From positions 186,001 through 250,000 of the forward strand of contig NZ_CP047650.1 of assembly GCF_009906855.1 (NCBI RefSeq): a DNA stretch of 64,000 nt, given 5' to 3'. Below are positions 41,446-52,818 of the stretch, one piece after another. The notes under the pieces are model-generated. The model was not told where the DNA came from. It saw only the letters and a list, made by a program, of their open reading frames with translations, and did not search any database. The stretch's first letter is position 1; each line of letters starts with the position of its first letter. Origin of the DNA: Xylophilus rhododendri (GTDB lineage Bacteria > Pseudomonadota > Gammaproteobacteria > Burkholderiales > Burkholderiaceae_C). Both the position numbers and the translations under genes were made by a program.

Positions 41446-42441
41446 TCAGCTCTTGAAGAAGGCCAGCAGGTCCGGATTGATCACGTCCGCGTTGGTCGCG
41501 CACATGCCGTGCGGGAAGCCCTTGTAGACCTTCAGCTGGGCATTGGGGATGAGCTTGGCCGACAGCTCGCTGGAGATGGCGATGGGCACCACCTGGTCGT
41601 CGTCGCCGTGCATCACCAGGGCGGGCACGTCGATCTTCTTCAGGTCCTCGGTCTGGTCGGTTTCCGAGAAGGCCTTGATGCCTTCGTAGTGGGCCAGGAT
41701 CGAACCCATCATGCCCTGGCGCCACCAGTTCAGCGCGATGCCTTCGGAGACCTTGGCGCCCGGGCGGTTGAAGCCGTAGAACGGCGCCGGGAAGTCGCGG
41801 AACAGCTGGGTGCGGTTGCCCGCCACGCCGGCGCGGATGCCGTCGAGCACTTCCATCGGGACGCCGTTGGGGTTGCTGGCGGACTTGGCCATCAGCGGCG
41901 GCACCGAGCTGATCAGCACCGCCTTGGCCACCCGCTTGGTGCCGTGGCGCGCGATGTAGCGGGCGACTTCGCCGCCGCCGGTGGAATGGCCGACGTGGAT
42001 GGCCTTTTCCAGCTTCAGGTGTTCCACCACCGCGGCCAGGTCGTCGGCGTAGTGGTCCATGTCGTGGCCGAAGCCGACCTGGGCCGAGCGGCCATGGCCG
42101 CGGCGGTCGTGGGCGATGACCCGGAAGCCCTGCTGCACGAAGTACAGCATTTGCGGATCCCAGTCGTCCGAGCTGAGCGGCCAGCCGTGCGAGAACACGA
42201 TGGGCTGGCCCTTGCCCCAGTCCTTGTAGAAGATCTCGGTGCCGTCTTTGGTGGTGATGTAGCTCATCGTCTGCTTTCCATGGAGGGTTGGGGAATGCGC
42301 CTGGTGCGCGGGTGCGGGAGTGGAACCGGTCGCGGTCGCCGCGAAGGAGACGCCGGAAGTGGCGGCCAGGCCGGCGCCCGCGAGCAGCAGCCTGCGTCGG
42401 GCCGCATCGAGGGTGGAGTCGAGGATGGGAGGTGGCGACAT
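41446..42441 (-). CDS. Alpha/beta hydrolase (non-haem chloroperoxidase/arylesterase-like), Tat-type leader
   Basis: 331 residues. The ATG at 42441 yields a leader with [20 protein letters not shown], resembling a Tat signal; a second start inside ([13 protein letters not shown]) would give a cytosolic 270-residue enzyme as in most relatives. Motifs are [12 protein letters not shown] (oxyanion hole), the nucleophile elbow [12 protein letters not shown] (Ser), the acid in [10 protein letters not shown], and the late His in FPHGMCAT. Members act as esterases, perhydrolases or cofactor-free haloperoxidases. The substrate is unknown. Confidence 0.9.
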   Translation of the reverse strand: MSPPPILDSTLDAARRRLLLAGAGLAATSGVSFAATATGSTPAPAHQAHSPTLHGKQTMSYITTKDGTEIFYKDWGKGQPIVFSHGWPLSSDDWDPQMLYFVQQGFRVIAHDRRGHGRSAQVGFGHDMDHYADDLAAVVEHLKLEKAIHVGHSTGGGEVARYIARHGTKRVAKAVLISSVPPLMAKSASNPNGVPMEVLDGIRAGVAGNRTQLFRDFPAPFYGFNRPGAKVSEGIALNWWRQGMMGSILAHYEGIKAFSETDQTEDLKKIDVPALVMHGDDDQVVPIAISSELSAKLIPNAQLKVYKGFPHGMCATNADVINPDLLAFFKS

Positions 42442-42565
42442 GCGAAAGAGTCCTTCACGCCGGATGGCTGGCGTGAAGCCCATCGTAGGAAGGACGGCGC
42501 CGCCCGGCGCCTCTCCGCTTGCACGGCGCCGCCTCTCCCGTAAGGGGGTGACGGCGCAGGGCCGC

Positions 42566-44044
42566 TCAGCCCGGCGCGGCCGGCAGCGCGAAGGCCAGCC
42601 GCAGGCCGCGCGGCGCCACCGGCGTGGCCCAGAGCCGGCCCTGGTGCGCCTCGACGATGGAGCGGCAGATCGCCAGGCCCATGCCCATGCCGTGCGGCTT
42701 GGTGGTGAAGAAGGCGTCGAACAGGCGCTCGCGGTGGGCCTCGGCCACGCCGTCGCCGGAGTCGGTCACGCAGATCGCCACCTCGCCGGCCTCGCCGGGC
42801 GCGGTGCTCACCACCAGCAGGCGGCTGCTGTCGGCGCCGCTGCCGCCCGTGCTGTCCCGTATGGCCTCGATGCCGTTGCGCAGCAGGTTGACCAGCACCT
42901 GCTGGATCTGGATGCGGTCGCCCAGCACATGGGACTGCGCGGCGAAGGGGCCGAGCTGCAGGCGCACGCCGTGGCGCTGGATGTCCGGCCGCATCAGCTG
43001 CGCCACCTCGTGGATGGTGGCGGCCATGTCCAGCCGGGCCAGCTCCGGCCCCGACTTGCGGGCCAGCGCCTGCAGGCTCTTGATGACACCGGCGGCCCGG
43101 CTGCCGTCGGCCAGGATCCAGCCGAGCAGCTGCTCCACCTCGGCCAGTTCCGGCTGCGGCCGGCGCAGCCAGTTCAGCCCTGCGCTGGCATTGGTGACGA
43201 TGGCAGCCAGCGGCTGGTTGATCTCGTGGGCGATGGAAGCGGCCAGCTCGCCCATGGTGGTGAGGCCCGAGACCCGGGCCAGCTCGGCCTGGGCATCGCG
43301 CAATTCCTTCTCCACCGTGCGGCGATGCGAGAGGTCGCGGAACACCAGCACCGAGCCGGTGACCTTGCCGCGTTCGTCGATCAGCGGCGAGACGGATTGC
43401 TCGATCGGCACCGGTTCGCGGCCCGGCCCGTGCAGCATCAGGCCGGCGCCGGGCGCCTGCGCCCAGGGGCCGGTCTCCTCGTCGCTCACCCGGTAGAGCT
43501 CGGCCAGCGGCCGGCCCAAAGCCGCATCGGCGCGGCAGTGGATCAGGCGTTCGGCCACCGGGTTGAGGTAGCGGATGCAGCCGGCCTCGTCGGTGGTGAT
43601 GACCGCGTCGCCGATGCTGGCCAGGGTGGCGGCGTAGCGGCGTTCGCTCTCGCGCAGCTTGCGGTCGTTGGCGTGTTTGTAGAGCGCCATCTCGATGGCG
43701 GTGCGCAGCTGCGAATCCTCGAAGGGCTTGAGCAGGTAGCCGAAGGGCTCGGTGAGGCGGGCGCGGCGCAGGGTCTCGTCGTCGGCATAAGCCGTGAGGA
43801 AGACCACCGGGATGTCGCAGGCCAGGCGGATCTCCTGCGCGGCGTCGATGCCGTCCATCGCGCCTTCGAGGCGGATGTCGGTCAGCGCCAGTTCGGCCGA
43901 CGTCGACCGGGCCAGGGCGGCGGCGTCTTCTCCGCGCGCGGTCACGCCGACCACCTGGTAGCCGAGGTGGCCGAGCTGCTGGCGCAGGTCGCGGGCGACG
44001 ACGCGGTCGTCCTCCACCACCAGGATGCGGGCGGGCCTGCTCAT
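42566..44044 (-). CDS. Hybrid sensor: REC-PAS-histidine kinase
   Basis: 492 residues. An N-terminal receiver domain ([14 protein letters not shown], phospho-acceptor in [23 protein letters not shown]) is followed by a PAS domain (about 140-250, [19 protein letters not shown]), then a HisKA domain with [19 protein letters not shown] (phospho-His) and an HATPase with [16 protein letters not shown] and [16 protein letters not shown]. No membrane helices are seen, so it is cytosolic. The ATG overlaps the stop of the upstream giant kinase as ATGA, so it is made with it. It probably receives phosphate from that kinase and feeds the FixJ-type regulator (inference). Confidence 0.92.
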   Translation of the reverse strand: MSRPARILVVEDDRVVARDLRQQLGHLGYQVVGVTARGEDAAALARSTSAELALTDIRLEGAMDGIDAAQEIRLACDIPVVFLTAYADDETLRRARLTEPFGYLLKPFEDSQLRTAIEMALYKHANDRKLRESERRYAATLASIGDAVITTDEAGCIRYLNPVAERLIHCRADAALGRPLAELYRVSDEETGPWAQAPGAGLMLHGPGREPVPIEQSVSPLIDERGKVTGSVLVFRDLSHRRTVEKELRDAQAELARVSGLTTMGELAASIAHEINQPLAAIVTNASAGLNWLRRPQPELAEVEQLLGWILADGSRAAGVIKSLQALARKSGPELARLDMAATIHEVAQLMRPDIQRHGVRLQLGPFAAQSHVLGDRIQIQQVLVNLLRNGIEAIRDSTGGSGADSSRLLVVSTAPGEAGEVAICVTDSGDGVAEAHRERLFDAFFTTKPHGMGMGLAICRSIVEAHQGRLWATPVAPRGLRLAFALPAAPG

Positions 44045-47000
44045 GCGGAGATCCTGCCGGGTTCGGGCTCGGCCTCGAAGCTCACGGTGAAGCTGGTGCC
44101 GCGGCGGCGGCAGATGCCGAGTTCGCCGTGCAGCTGCGCGGTGAGGTCTTCCACCAGCTGCAGGCCCAGGGTCTGCGGCTGCGTGGCATGGCACAGCGTC
44201 GGCAGGCCCACGCCGTCGTCGCTGACGCAAAGCGCATGGCGGCCATCGGGCGTGGCCTGCAGGGCGACCAGCACTTCGCCGCCGCGGCCCTCGGGAAAGC
44301 CGTGCTTGAGTGCGTTGGAGACCAGCTCGTTGACGATCAGCCCGCAGGCCACGGCGCGCTGCAGGGGCAGCTGCACATCCTCCACGCGGCAGGTCAGCAC
44401 CAGGCCGCGTTCGTGCGCGCCGTAGGCCCGGGCGAGCTGGGCGCAGAGGTGGCCGATGTGCTCGGCCATCGGCACCCGCGCGAAGTTGCCGGCGCGGTAG
44501 AGGTTCTCGTGCACCAGGGCCATGGAGCGCACCCGGTTGCGGCTGTCGGCGAACAGTTCGGCGACGGCGGGGTCGGCGATGCGCGAGGCCTGCAGGTTGA
44601 GCAGGCTGCTGATCAGCTGCAGGTTGTTCTTCACCCGGTGGTGCACCTCCTGCAGCAGCGACTCCTTCTCGGCCAGCGTGGCATTGGCCATGGCGATGGC
44701 GCCGGTGCCGGCGAGCAGGCCCAGCATGGCCACCCGGCCCGGATCGAAGACATGGCCGGCCAGCCGGTTCTCCAGGTAGAGCAGCCCGGCCGCCTCGCCC
44801 TGGCGCAGCAGCGGCAGGCAGAGCACCGAACGGGCGCCGGAGCGCAGCAGGTAGGCATCGCTGCCGAAGGTGCCGAAGCGCTGGCGGGCATCGTCGATCA
44901 GCACCGGGGTGCGGGTGCGCAGCACGTAGTGCAGCACCGGCAGGGGCAGTTCGGCGGGATCGGGCTCGCCGCCGTCGAGCCGCACTTCGACCAGGCCCAG
45001 CACCGTGCTGGCCTGCGCGGCGATGCGCAGGCGCTCGCCGCGCGGCAGCACCAGCAGGCAGCGTTCGGCGCCGGCATGCTCCAGGGCGATCGTCATCAGG
45101 CTGCGCAGCAGGCCGTCCAGGCCGCGGGTGGCGGCCAGGGCCTGCGAGACACGCTGCACCGTCTCGGCATCCAGCGATCCGCCGCGCGCCGCGATGGCCT
45201 CGCCGGGCGCGGCGCGGAATTCGTCGGCCAGGCCTGGATAGGCGCGGTCGAGCTGCCGCACCTTGCCGAAGGCGCCCCAGCGCGCATAGGCCAGGCGCGC
45301 GGCGCGCACCAGCGTGGCGGCCACCGCATGCAGGCCGCGCGAGGCATAGAAGCGCGCCGAGAGTTCATGGGCCAGGGCCTCGTCGTGGGTGAAGGCGCTG
45401 GCACGGGCGGCGGCGATGGCGGCCTCGTAATGCCGCATGGCTTCGAGTTCCTCGTTGCGCAGGCGGGCGGCTTCGGCGGCGAGCAGGGCGGCGCGGCTGC
45501 GGAAGTTCTCGGGGCAGTGCCGGGCCCAGCCATCGACCAGGGCGCGGTGGCGGTCCAGCGCCTGCAGGTGTTGCTCGCGCTGCCCGGGGTCGGCCTCGCG
45601 GCAGCAGGCGGCGTGGATCAGGCCGCAAAAGAAGTGGTACTCGGCGTATTCCAGATGGCCCTTGCTGGTCCACAGCAGCGCGCCTGCGCGCTCCATGGCC
45701 TGCCATGCGGCGGCCGGCTCGCCGGCCATGAACCGCGCCTGCGCCTTGCGGATCCAGTACCAGCAGGCGGCGATGTCCAGGCTGCGGTTGGCGCCCAGGT
45801 GGCGCTCGAAGGCGGCTTCGTCGAAATGCCCGTCGTCCAGGCAGCCGAACACCGGCGTCTGGCCGCGCAGGCTGGCGATGAGCCGGCGCTGCGCGGTGAC
45901 GATGTCCACGATCAGGCCGAAGCGCGCGGCGGTGACGAACTCCAGCCGCTCGTGGGCCTGCCGGTCCACCTCGTCCAGCGGCTCGCCCGAGGCCAGCAGG
46001 GAACTCACCAGGCAGCAGGAGCTGAAGCCGGCGTAGGTGAGGTCGCCGGTGTCGCGCGCCACCTCGAAGGCGCGGCGCAGCAGGCCCTGTCCGCCGCGCA
46101 TGTCCCGGGCCCAGGGCAGCACGTGGTAGGAGAAGCACATCAGCACCCGCGCCCGGTAGCGCGGCAGGCCGCCCTGCTCCACCAGGTCCAGTCCGAGCTG
46201 GCCGAAACGCAGGGCATTGCCGTAGTCGTGGAAATAGGGGCCGAGCATCATGCCGAAGTAGGCGTAGGCCAGCGGCGAGGCCTCGGCGTTGCCGTGTTCG
46301 ATGCTCAAGGCGACCATGCGGCAGAGCACCAGGCAGACCAGGTTCTCGTCGCTGAAGAAGGCCGGCGGCAGCAGCGCGGCCAGCACGTCCAGCGTGGCAC
46401 GCCTTTCGGCCTGGGCCATGGCCGGCAACTGCAGGAGGGACTCGACCGGCCGGGCGCCCAGGCGGGCCTTCAGCTGGCCGTATTCGCGCTCCACATCCGC
46501 CCGGCTGGGGCGCTGCGGCCAGGGCGTGCCCAGCCGGTCGAGAAAGGCCACGCCCACGGCGATGCCGCGCGCGCTCTGGCCCAGGCCCAGGCACACGGTC
46601 ACCTGCAACGCGGTGATGGCGGCGCGGTCGAGCAGGCTGCCGGCGCGGGCGGCCAGTTCGGCCAGGCGGGCGTCGGCGGCTTCGGGCTCGCCGAGCAGGA
46701 AGTCGCATTCGGCATGCAGCCGCGCCAGGTCGAAGGCCAGGCGGTATTCCGTGTCCCAGGCGTGGGGCGGCAGCAGCCGCTGGCCGCCGGCCAGGTAGGA
46801 ACGGGCCGCCAGGTAGGCCGTTTCGCCCATGGCGCGGCGCGCGGCGGCCAGGTGCAGGCCGGCCACGCCCAGGCGCTCGATGCACGAATCCAGCAGCGCC
46901 TCGGCACGGCCGAACTGGTTGACGGTCTCGAAGAGCATCGCCTCGCGCTGGTCCGCCGCCAAGCCGTCGCGCAGCCGCCGGGCGATGTGCAGATGCATGG

Positions 47001-49136
47001 CGGCGCGCTCGCCGGGCGCGATCATCTCGTAGGCCGCCTCCTCGATCTTGTCGTGCAGGAAACGCCAGCTGCCGGCGCCGCGCGCCAGCAGCCCGGCACG
47101 TTCTGCTTCGGCCAGGCCGGCATGCAGCGATTCGGCCGCGCCGTCCCAGACCAGCAGCAGGGTCGCCACCGTGGCATCCGCACCCAGGCAGGCCAGCAGC
47201 ATCAGGCAGCGCCGGGCGCCGCCGGGCAGGCGCGAGAGTTTGCCGGCCATCAGGTCGGCCACGTTGTCGCTGTAGTCGTGGGCGCGGATGCTGGGCAGGT
47301 GCCAGACCCAGCGGCGCGAGGCGCGCTCGAACCAGATCAGGCCCTCCTCGCCCAGCGCGGCGATGAACTGCCGCGCGAAGAAGGGATTGCCCCGGGTCTT
47401 CTGCCAGACCAGCCGGGCCAGCGCGGCGCTGCGGCCGCCCTCCCCGCCCGCGCCGTGCTCGCCTTCGACGGTGCGGGCGACCAGCGCCTCCAGATCGGGC
47501 ACGGCCAGCGGCGCCAGGGCCAGGGCCTGCAGCGGCACGCTGTCGGCGCGCCAGGCCTGCAGCAGCTGCGAGAGCGGATGCGCCGCATCCACCTCGCCGT
47601 CGCGATATGCGCCCACCAGCAGCACATGGCGCAGCTCGGGGCTGCGCACCAGGGCCGACAGCAGCTCCAGCGAGGCCGCATCCATCCATTGCAGGTCATC
47701 GATGAACAGCAGCAGCGGCCGCTCGGCGCTGCAGAACACCGAGATGAAGCGCTGCAGGGTCTTGTGGAAGCGCAGCCGGCCTTCGGCGGCCGACACCTCC
47801 GGCAGCGCCGGCTGGGCGCCGATCGCATGTTCCAGCTCCGGCACCAGCTTCAACACGATCTGGCCGTGGCCTTCGAGCGCCTCCAGCATGCGGCGGCGCC
47901 AGTCGGCCAGCTGCGGCGCGGCTTCGCCCAGCACCGGCGCGACCAGGCAGCGCAGGGCCTGGGCGATAGGCGCATAAGGCGTGTCGCGCCGCAGCTGCTC
48001 GAACTTGCCGCAGGCGAAGCGCAGCGGCTGCGCCGCCAGGCGGGCGCGCAGCTCGGCCACCACCGAACTCTTGCCGATGCCGGCCTCGCCCTGGATCAGC
48101 GCCACGCCGCAGCGTCCGTGCGTGGCCACGGCGCGCCAGGCCTGCAGCAGCTGTTCGATTTCCGGCTCGCGGCCGTAGAGCTGCGAGGGCACCTGCAGGC
48201 GCTCCGGCATGTCCTGCGTGGCCAGCGGAAAGTCGGCCAGCGGCTGGCCGGCCGCCAGCTGCGCCGCGCAGCGCCGCAGGTCGGCCTCGATGCCGGCAGC
48301 GGTCTGGTAACGCTCCTGCGGCGGCTTGCGCAGCAGGCGCATCACCAGGGCGGACACCACCGGCGGCAGGCCGGGCGCCAGCCATTGCGGGGCCACCGGT
48401 TCGCGTGCCTGGTGGCAGTGCGCCCATTCCAGCGCATCGGCCGCTTCGAAGGGCCGGCGGCCGGTGGCCATCTCGTAGAGGATGACACCGAAGGCATAGA
48501 GATCGCTGCGGCTGTCGACCGGCGAATCGGGCCGGCCGCAGCGCTCGGGGCGAGGTAGGCCAGCCCCTCGCCCGGGTCCGCGCCGCCGCTGTCCTGGGGC
48601 GCCTGCGATGCGAGCCGCGCGGCGCCGAAGCCGGTCAGCACCGCCTGGTGACGGCCCCGCGCCAGGATGTTGCAGGGCCGCAGGTCCTGCTGGACGAGGC
48701 CGCGCGCATGCATCCCACCCAGCGCCGCCGCGATGGCGATGCCGATATCCAGCAGCTCGGCCAGCGGCAATGCCATCCCCAGCCTCCGGTCCAGCGGCAC
48801 GCCACCCGGGTCGGACAGCAGCAGCGCCGGCAGGCCGCCCAGGCGCACCCGCCGCAGGGGCACGGTGGCGAAGGCCGGATCGAGGCGGTGGCGCAGGGCG
48901 TAGGCATGGTCCATGCGGCGCTGCGCGCAGGCCTGCGCCGGGCCGCTGGAGCACACGGCCACCAGCACCGCCGCGCCATCGGCGGCTTGCACCGGGCGAT
49001 AGAGATTGCTGCCGTCGGCATGGCGCAGCAGCTGCAGCGGCGCGCCGGGTTCCAGCTCCGGCGGATGGTCGTGGCGCAGGGTGTCGTCCGGCGGCGCGGC
49101 CGGCGCGCCGGCCTCAGGCGGCGCGTTCAAGCGCAC
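44041..49136 (-). CDS. Giant Ser/Thr-kinase-like/AAA ATPase/GAF/histidine kinase, frameshifted at ~48546-48551
   Basis: About 1,698 residues once one base is restored. The N-terminus (~1-280) is kinase-like with VQQDLRPCNIL but LTGFGAAR in place of DFG, so it is probably inactive as a kinase. The frame changes at LAYLAP/ERCGRPD; adding one C (minus strand) to CCCC restores it. An AAA ATPase follows (~300-600; Walker A GEAGIGKSS, LLFIDDLQWMD), then a long helical repeat region, a GAF domain near 1335, and a HisKA_2/HATPase kinase with EVHHRVKNNLQLISSLLNLQ near 1500. The architecture is that of known trifunctional sensor kinases. The start is GTG at 49136, overlapping the receiver gene by 23 bases; no ATG is available nearby. 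Confidence 0.88.
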
Positions 49137-49521
49137 GTGCCACGCAGGCCAGCAGCGCCTGCTCGTCGAAGGGCTTGCCCAGGAAGCCGATGGCGCCGGC
49201 GGCCTGCGCGCGCTGGCGGGCATCCTCGTCGCCGTGGGCCGAGATGAAGATCACCGGAATCGTCCGCCCCGCCTGCGCCAGCCGGCGCTGCAGCTCCAGG
49301 CCGGACATGCCGCGCATGCGCAGGTCCACGATCAGGCAGGCGACATCCTCGTCCAGGCCGGACTGCAGGAACTCCTCGCCGGAGGCCCAGGCGCGCGCCT
49401 GCAGGCCCACCGAGCGCAGCAGGGTGCACAGCGCCAGGCGCACCGAGCGGTCGTCGTCCACGATGGAAATCACGGGTGCCGCCGCGGCGCCCGTCCCCGC
49501 GCCCACCGTCTTCTTGGTCAT
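49114..49521 (-). CDS. Stand-alone receiver-domain response regulator
   Basis: 135 residues, receiver domain only. The acidic pocket is VISIVDDDRSVR, the phospho-acceptor Asp is in CLIVDLRMRG, FISAHGD holds the Ser/Thr position, and GKPFD holds the conserved Lys. There is no output domain, so it likely acts as a phosphate shuttle or by protein contact within the kinase cluster. Its last codons overlap the likely start of the giant kinase gene. Confidence 0.92.
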   Translation of the reverse strand: MTKKTVGAGTGAAAAPVISIVDDDRSVRLALCTLLRSVGLQARAWASGEEFLQSGLDEDVACLIVDLRMRGMSGLELQRRLAQAGRTIPVIFISAHGDEDARQRAQAAGAIGFLGKPFDEQALLACVARALERAA

Positions 49522-49578
49522 CGGGCCAGCATAGGCAATCGGCCATGGCGCGCCATTACACCTTGGTATACGTCCCGC

Positions 49579-50277
49579 TCAGGAGGCCAGCGTGCCGCCG
49601 ATGCGTTCGGCCATGCGCACCAGGTCGGGCAGCGAGCCGGCGCCCATCTTGCTCATCACTTGGCGGCGCTGCACCTTCACCGTAATCTCGCTGGTGCCGA
49701 GCCGGGCCGCCGCCTGCTTGTTGAGCAGGCCCGAGACCACCAGCGCCATCACCTGCCGCTCGCGCGGCGTCAGGCTGGCATAGCGCGCCTGCAGGGCCTG
49801 GCGGGTTTCGCGCTGCTGGCGGGCGGCGGCATCGCTGTCGAGCGCGCGGTGCACCGCGTCGAGCAGCGCCGCTTCGGCGAAGGGCTTGGTGAGGAACTCC
49901 ACCGCGCCGGCCTTCATGGCGCTGACGGTCATCGGGATGGTGGCGTGGCCGGTGACGAAGATCACCGGCAGGCAGCGGCCGCGGCCGGCCAGCGCCTGCT
50001 GCAGCTCCAGCCCGCTGGATTGCGGCAGGCGCACATCCAGCACCAGGCAGGCCGGGCCGGCCGGCTCGGGCTCCTGCAGGAATTCACCGGCCGAGCCGAA
50101 ACCCTTGCAGGCCAGCCCGACCGAGCGCAGCAGGCCGCACAGGGCGCCGCGCAGGGAGGCATCGTCATCCACCACCAGCACCAGGGGCGCGGCGGCATCG
50201 GCACACGGCCCGATGGCGGCCCAGCCGGCGGACCGGCCGGTCGAGGAAAAGGAATCGATGCTCGTGTGAATGCTCAT
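49579..50277 (-). CDS. FixJ/TodT-type LuxR response regulator
   Basis: 232 residues. The receiver domain has VLVVDDDASLR, the phospho-acceptor in CLVLDVRLPQ, FVTGHATIP and LTKPF. After a Gln/Arg linker comes the GerE helix-turn-helix, LTPRERQVMALVVSGLLNKQ then AARLGTSEITVKVQRRQVMS. The start at 50277 is chosen because receiver homologues begin about 25-30 residues before the first strand. It is the first gene of the leftward signalling cluster and the only DNA-binding output in it, so it is the probable end point of the phosphorelay. The target genes are unknown. Confidence 0.92.
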   Translation of the reverse strand: MSIHTSIDSFSSTGRSAGWAAIGPCADAAAPLVLVVDDDASLRGALCGLLRSVGLACKGFGSAGEFLQEPEPAGPACLVLDVRLPQSSGLELQQALAGRGRCLPVIFVTGHATIPMTVSAMKAGAVEFLTKPFAEAALLDAVHRALDSDAAARQQRETRQALQARYASLTPRERQVMALVVSGLLNKQAAARLGTSEITVKVQRRQVMSKMGAGSLPDLVRMAERIGGTLAS

Positions 50278-50365
50278 GGTCGGCCGCAGTCTCGGGCAAG
50301 ACGCCGCGGCCGTCTTGTACAAAAGACGCCGTCTTTGCCGATTCGTGCGGCGGCGGGCCCGGCCT

Positions 50366-51978
50366 TCAGCCGCCGCCGGCCGGCGCCCGGCCGTCCTTCA
50401 GGTCCATGGCTAGGAAGTGCTGCACCCGCGGTTTGTCCGGCCCCAGGTGATAACGCAAGGTCTCCTGCTGCAGGTCGGCGTCGGCGCGCGACACCCGCTG
50501 GTGCTGGCGCAGGTGTTCGGCCCAGGACTCGACCATGAACCATTCGACCACCCGCTCGGGCTGCGCCGTGTCTTCCGCCACGCCCCAGGCATAGGCGCCG
50601 TCGCGGCGGCGCTCCTGCGACAGGTGGCGCAGGGCGTAGAGGAAGGCGGGGCGGTCCTCGCGGCGGATGCGGTATTCGATCTGGATCAGCACCGGGCCGC
50701 GGTCGTGCTCCACCGGCGCCTCCAGCAGCGGCTCGGGCCAGTGGTTGGAAGGCTGAAGATCGGCCTCGCCCACCGGCAGGCGCACCCGGTGGAACAGCAG
50801 GGCCAGCACCGCCAGGCCCGCCGCCCCAGGGCCAGCGCGGCCGGCACGCCCAAAGCCTGGGCGGCCAGGCCCCAGCCCATGCTGCCGGCGGCCATGGCGC
50901 CGTTGAACACCATCAGGTAGATCGCCAGGCCCCGGCCGCGCACCCAGTTGGGCAGCACCGCCTGGGCCACGCCGTTGAAGGTGGTCAGGGCGATGATCCA
51001 GCCGGCGCCCAGCAGCAGGCACAGGCCCACCGCCACCGGGCGCGGCGGCGCCAGGGCCAGCAGCGCGATGACGGCCGCCGTCAGCAGCGCGGCCAGCAGC
51101 ACCAGGCCGTCGGTGCCCAGCCGCGTGCGCAGCCGGGGCAGCAGCACCGCGCCGCCGATGGCGCCCGCGCCGACGGCGCCCAGCAGCACGCCGTAGAAGC
51201 CGGCGTCGCCGCCCAGCAGGCGCCGCGCCACCAGCGGCAGCAGCGCCCAGGCGGCGCTGGCGAAGAGGAAGAACACCGCCGCGCGCAGCAGCACCACATG
51301 CAGTTCGCGGCTGGAGCGCGCATAACGGATGCCGGCCCGGAAGGCGCCGAAGAAGGTCTCCGGCAGACCGCTTTCGGGCGTCGCCACCCGCGGCCACCAC
51401 AAGAGCGCGGCCACCACGAAGACATAACTCAGCACGTCCGCCCCGTAGGCCACGGAAGCGCCGAAGCTGGCCAGCAACAGGCCGCCGGCCGCCGGCCCCA
51501 CGGCGCGGGCGATGTTGATGCCGAGCGAGTTCAGCGCCACCGCGTTCTTCAGGTCGGCGCGCGGCACCAGCTCGGGCACGATGGCCTGCCAGGCCGGCGC
51601 GATCAGCGCCGCGCCCACGCCGCCCAGAAAGGTCAGGCCGATCAGCAGCTCCACCGTCAGCGAGCCGGTACGCGACAGCAGCAGCAGGCTGGCGCTGACC
51701 GCCGCCAGCAGTACCTGCACGCCGATCAGCAGCCGCCGCCGGTCGAGGATGTCCGAGAGCACACCCGCCGGTATCGCCAGCAGGAAGGCCGGCAGCAGCG
51801 CCGCCGTCTGCACCAGGGCGACGGCGGCCGGGCTGGGCGAGAGCTCGGTCACCATCCAGGAGCTGGCCACGTCGCGCATGAAGCTGCCGATGTTGCCGAG
51901 CAGCGTGGCCGCCCACAGCACGGCGAAAACCGGCTGGCGCAAGGGGGCGAAACTGCCGCCGGACGGTTCAGCGGCCAT
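50366..51978 (-). CDS. MFS transporter (MFS_3/EntS-like with C-terminal DUF), frameshifted at ~50824-50827
   Basis: About 537 residues when one base is added. The first frame gives twelve-helix MFS sequence from MAAEPSGGSF, with GVLSDILDRRRLLIG as the loop 2-3 motif, to GVPAALALG. It then goes out of frame. The other frame continues AAGLAVLALLFHRVRLPVGE and the cytosolic domain typical of this family: SNHWPEPL, VEHDRGPVLIQIEYRI, RRRDGAYAWGVAEDT, MVESWAEHLRQHQRVS. One extra C in the four-C run at 50824-50827 joins them. The family includes enterobactin exporters. A homopolymer read error is likelier than a real break. Confidence 0.88.
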
Positions 51979-52240
51979 GGCTGCGGCCCGCGAAAGAGGG
52001 ACAGGAAAGATCGGGCTGCATCAGCGGCGAGAGGATGGTCTGGAGGGTCGAAGGCATGGTCGCCGCGACTCTAGCCAGCACCCTCGCCAGCCGCATCCCT
52101 CATCGGAGAGAGCCGGGCGGCAACACACCATCCTGCAGCGTGGCTGCCTCTCCCGAAAGGCGGATTCCGGCTTCCGTCCGGCTTGCCATGATTCGACGGG
52201 ATTTTTCCGAAATCGAACCAAGCAACAGGACCCCCAGCAA

Positions 52241-52602
52241 ATGAAGCATCACCTCCTCATCGCCGCCTTCGTCGCAGCCTTCGCCGCCACCGCGGCCAAC
52301 GCGCAGACCGCCGCCGCCGGCGAAAACGGCACCAACGCCGCAGCGCCCACCCCGGCCCCGTCAGCGCCGCCGACAAGACCCAGGCCCGCGCCGCCCGCAA
52401 GGCCGCAGGCGTGGCCGAAGCCAGGTCCGGCGACCCGGTCGGCGACAGCGAAGGCAGCGGCAAGCCCGCGGCCGCCGCCAAGTCCACCAAGGCCGAACGC
52501 CAGGCCGCCCGCGCAGCCAACCGCAAGACCCTCACCGCCGCCAACAAGCGCGGCGAGCTGCGCACCTTCGGAGACGACCGCGCGCCTGCCGTCGCCAAGT
52601 AG
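52241..52602 (+). CDS. Small secreted Ala/Lys-rich protein, frameshifted
   Basis: The start MKHHLLIAAFVAAFAATAANA is a clear signal peptide. The first frame then becomes Pro/Arg-rich nonsense after GTNAAAPTPAPSA. In another frame the sequence continues ADKTQARAARKAAGVAEARS, GDPVGDSEGSGKPAAAAKST, KAERQAARAANRKTLTAANK and ends GELRTFGDDRAPAVAK, typical of small periplasmic cell-envelope proteins in Burkholderiales. One more C in the four-C run shortly before the switch (near 52358-52361) restores a ~120-residue protein. The function is unknown. Confidence 0.65.
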
Positions 52603-52734
52603 GACCGGTCGCGCAGGCCACGAGGTAGTGCGCCTGCGCGCCGCGCGAATGCCATAGACAAAACCCAAAGTCACGCAATAAGGGTAAACGCGAGTAATTC
52701 AGGCGGGTAAAGCCAGTGCTCACGGCGGCAGAAG

Positions 52735-52757
52735 TTGTCAGACAAGACAATCTGACA
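52735..52757. promoter_or_regulatory. Candidate operator upstream of the dehydrogenase operon
   Basis: TTGTC-A-GACAA (52735-52745) is a perfect palindrome of the kind bound by FadR-type GntR regulators. It overlaps a wider inverted repeat, TGTCAGA-N8-TCTGACA (52736-52757). It lies 62-84 bases before the cytochrome c start. The regulator is not known. Confidence 0.45.
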
Positions 52758-52818
52758 CACAAAGCCCGGCTGCCGCATCGCGACGCCGGGCCCAGAACAA
52801 CATTCAGGGTCAGGCACG

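Noticed and set aside
44128..48558. Very long open frame (about 1,476 codons) on the plus strand
   Set aside because: It is antisense to the giant sensor kinase, has no recognisable motif, and reflects high-GC codon bias.
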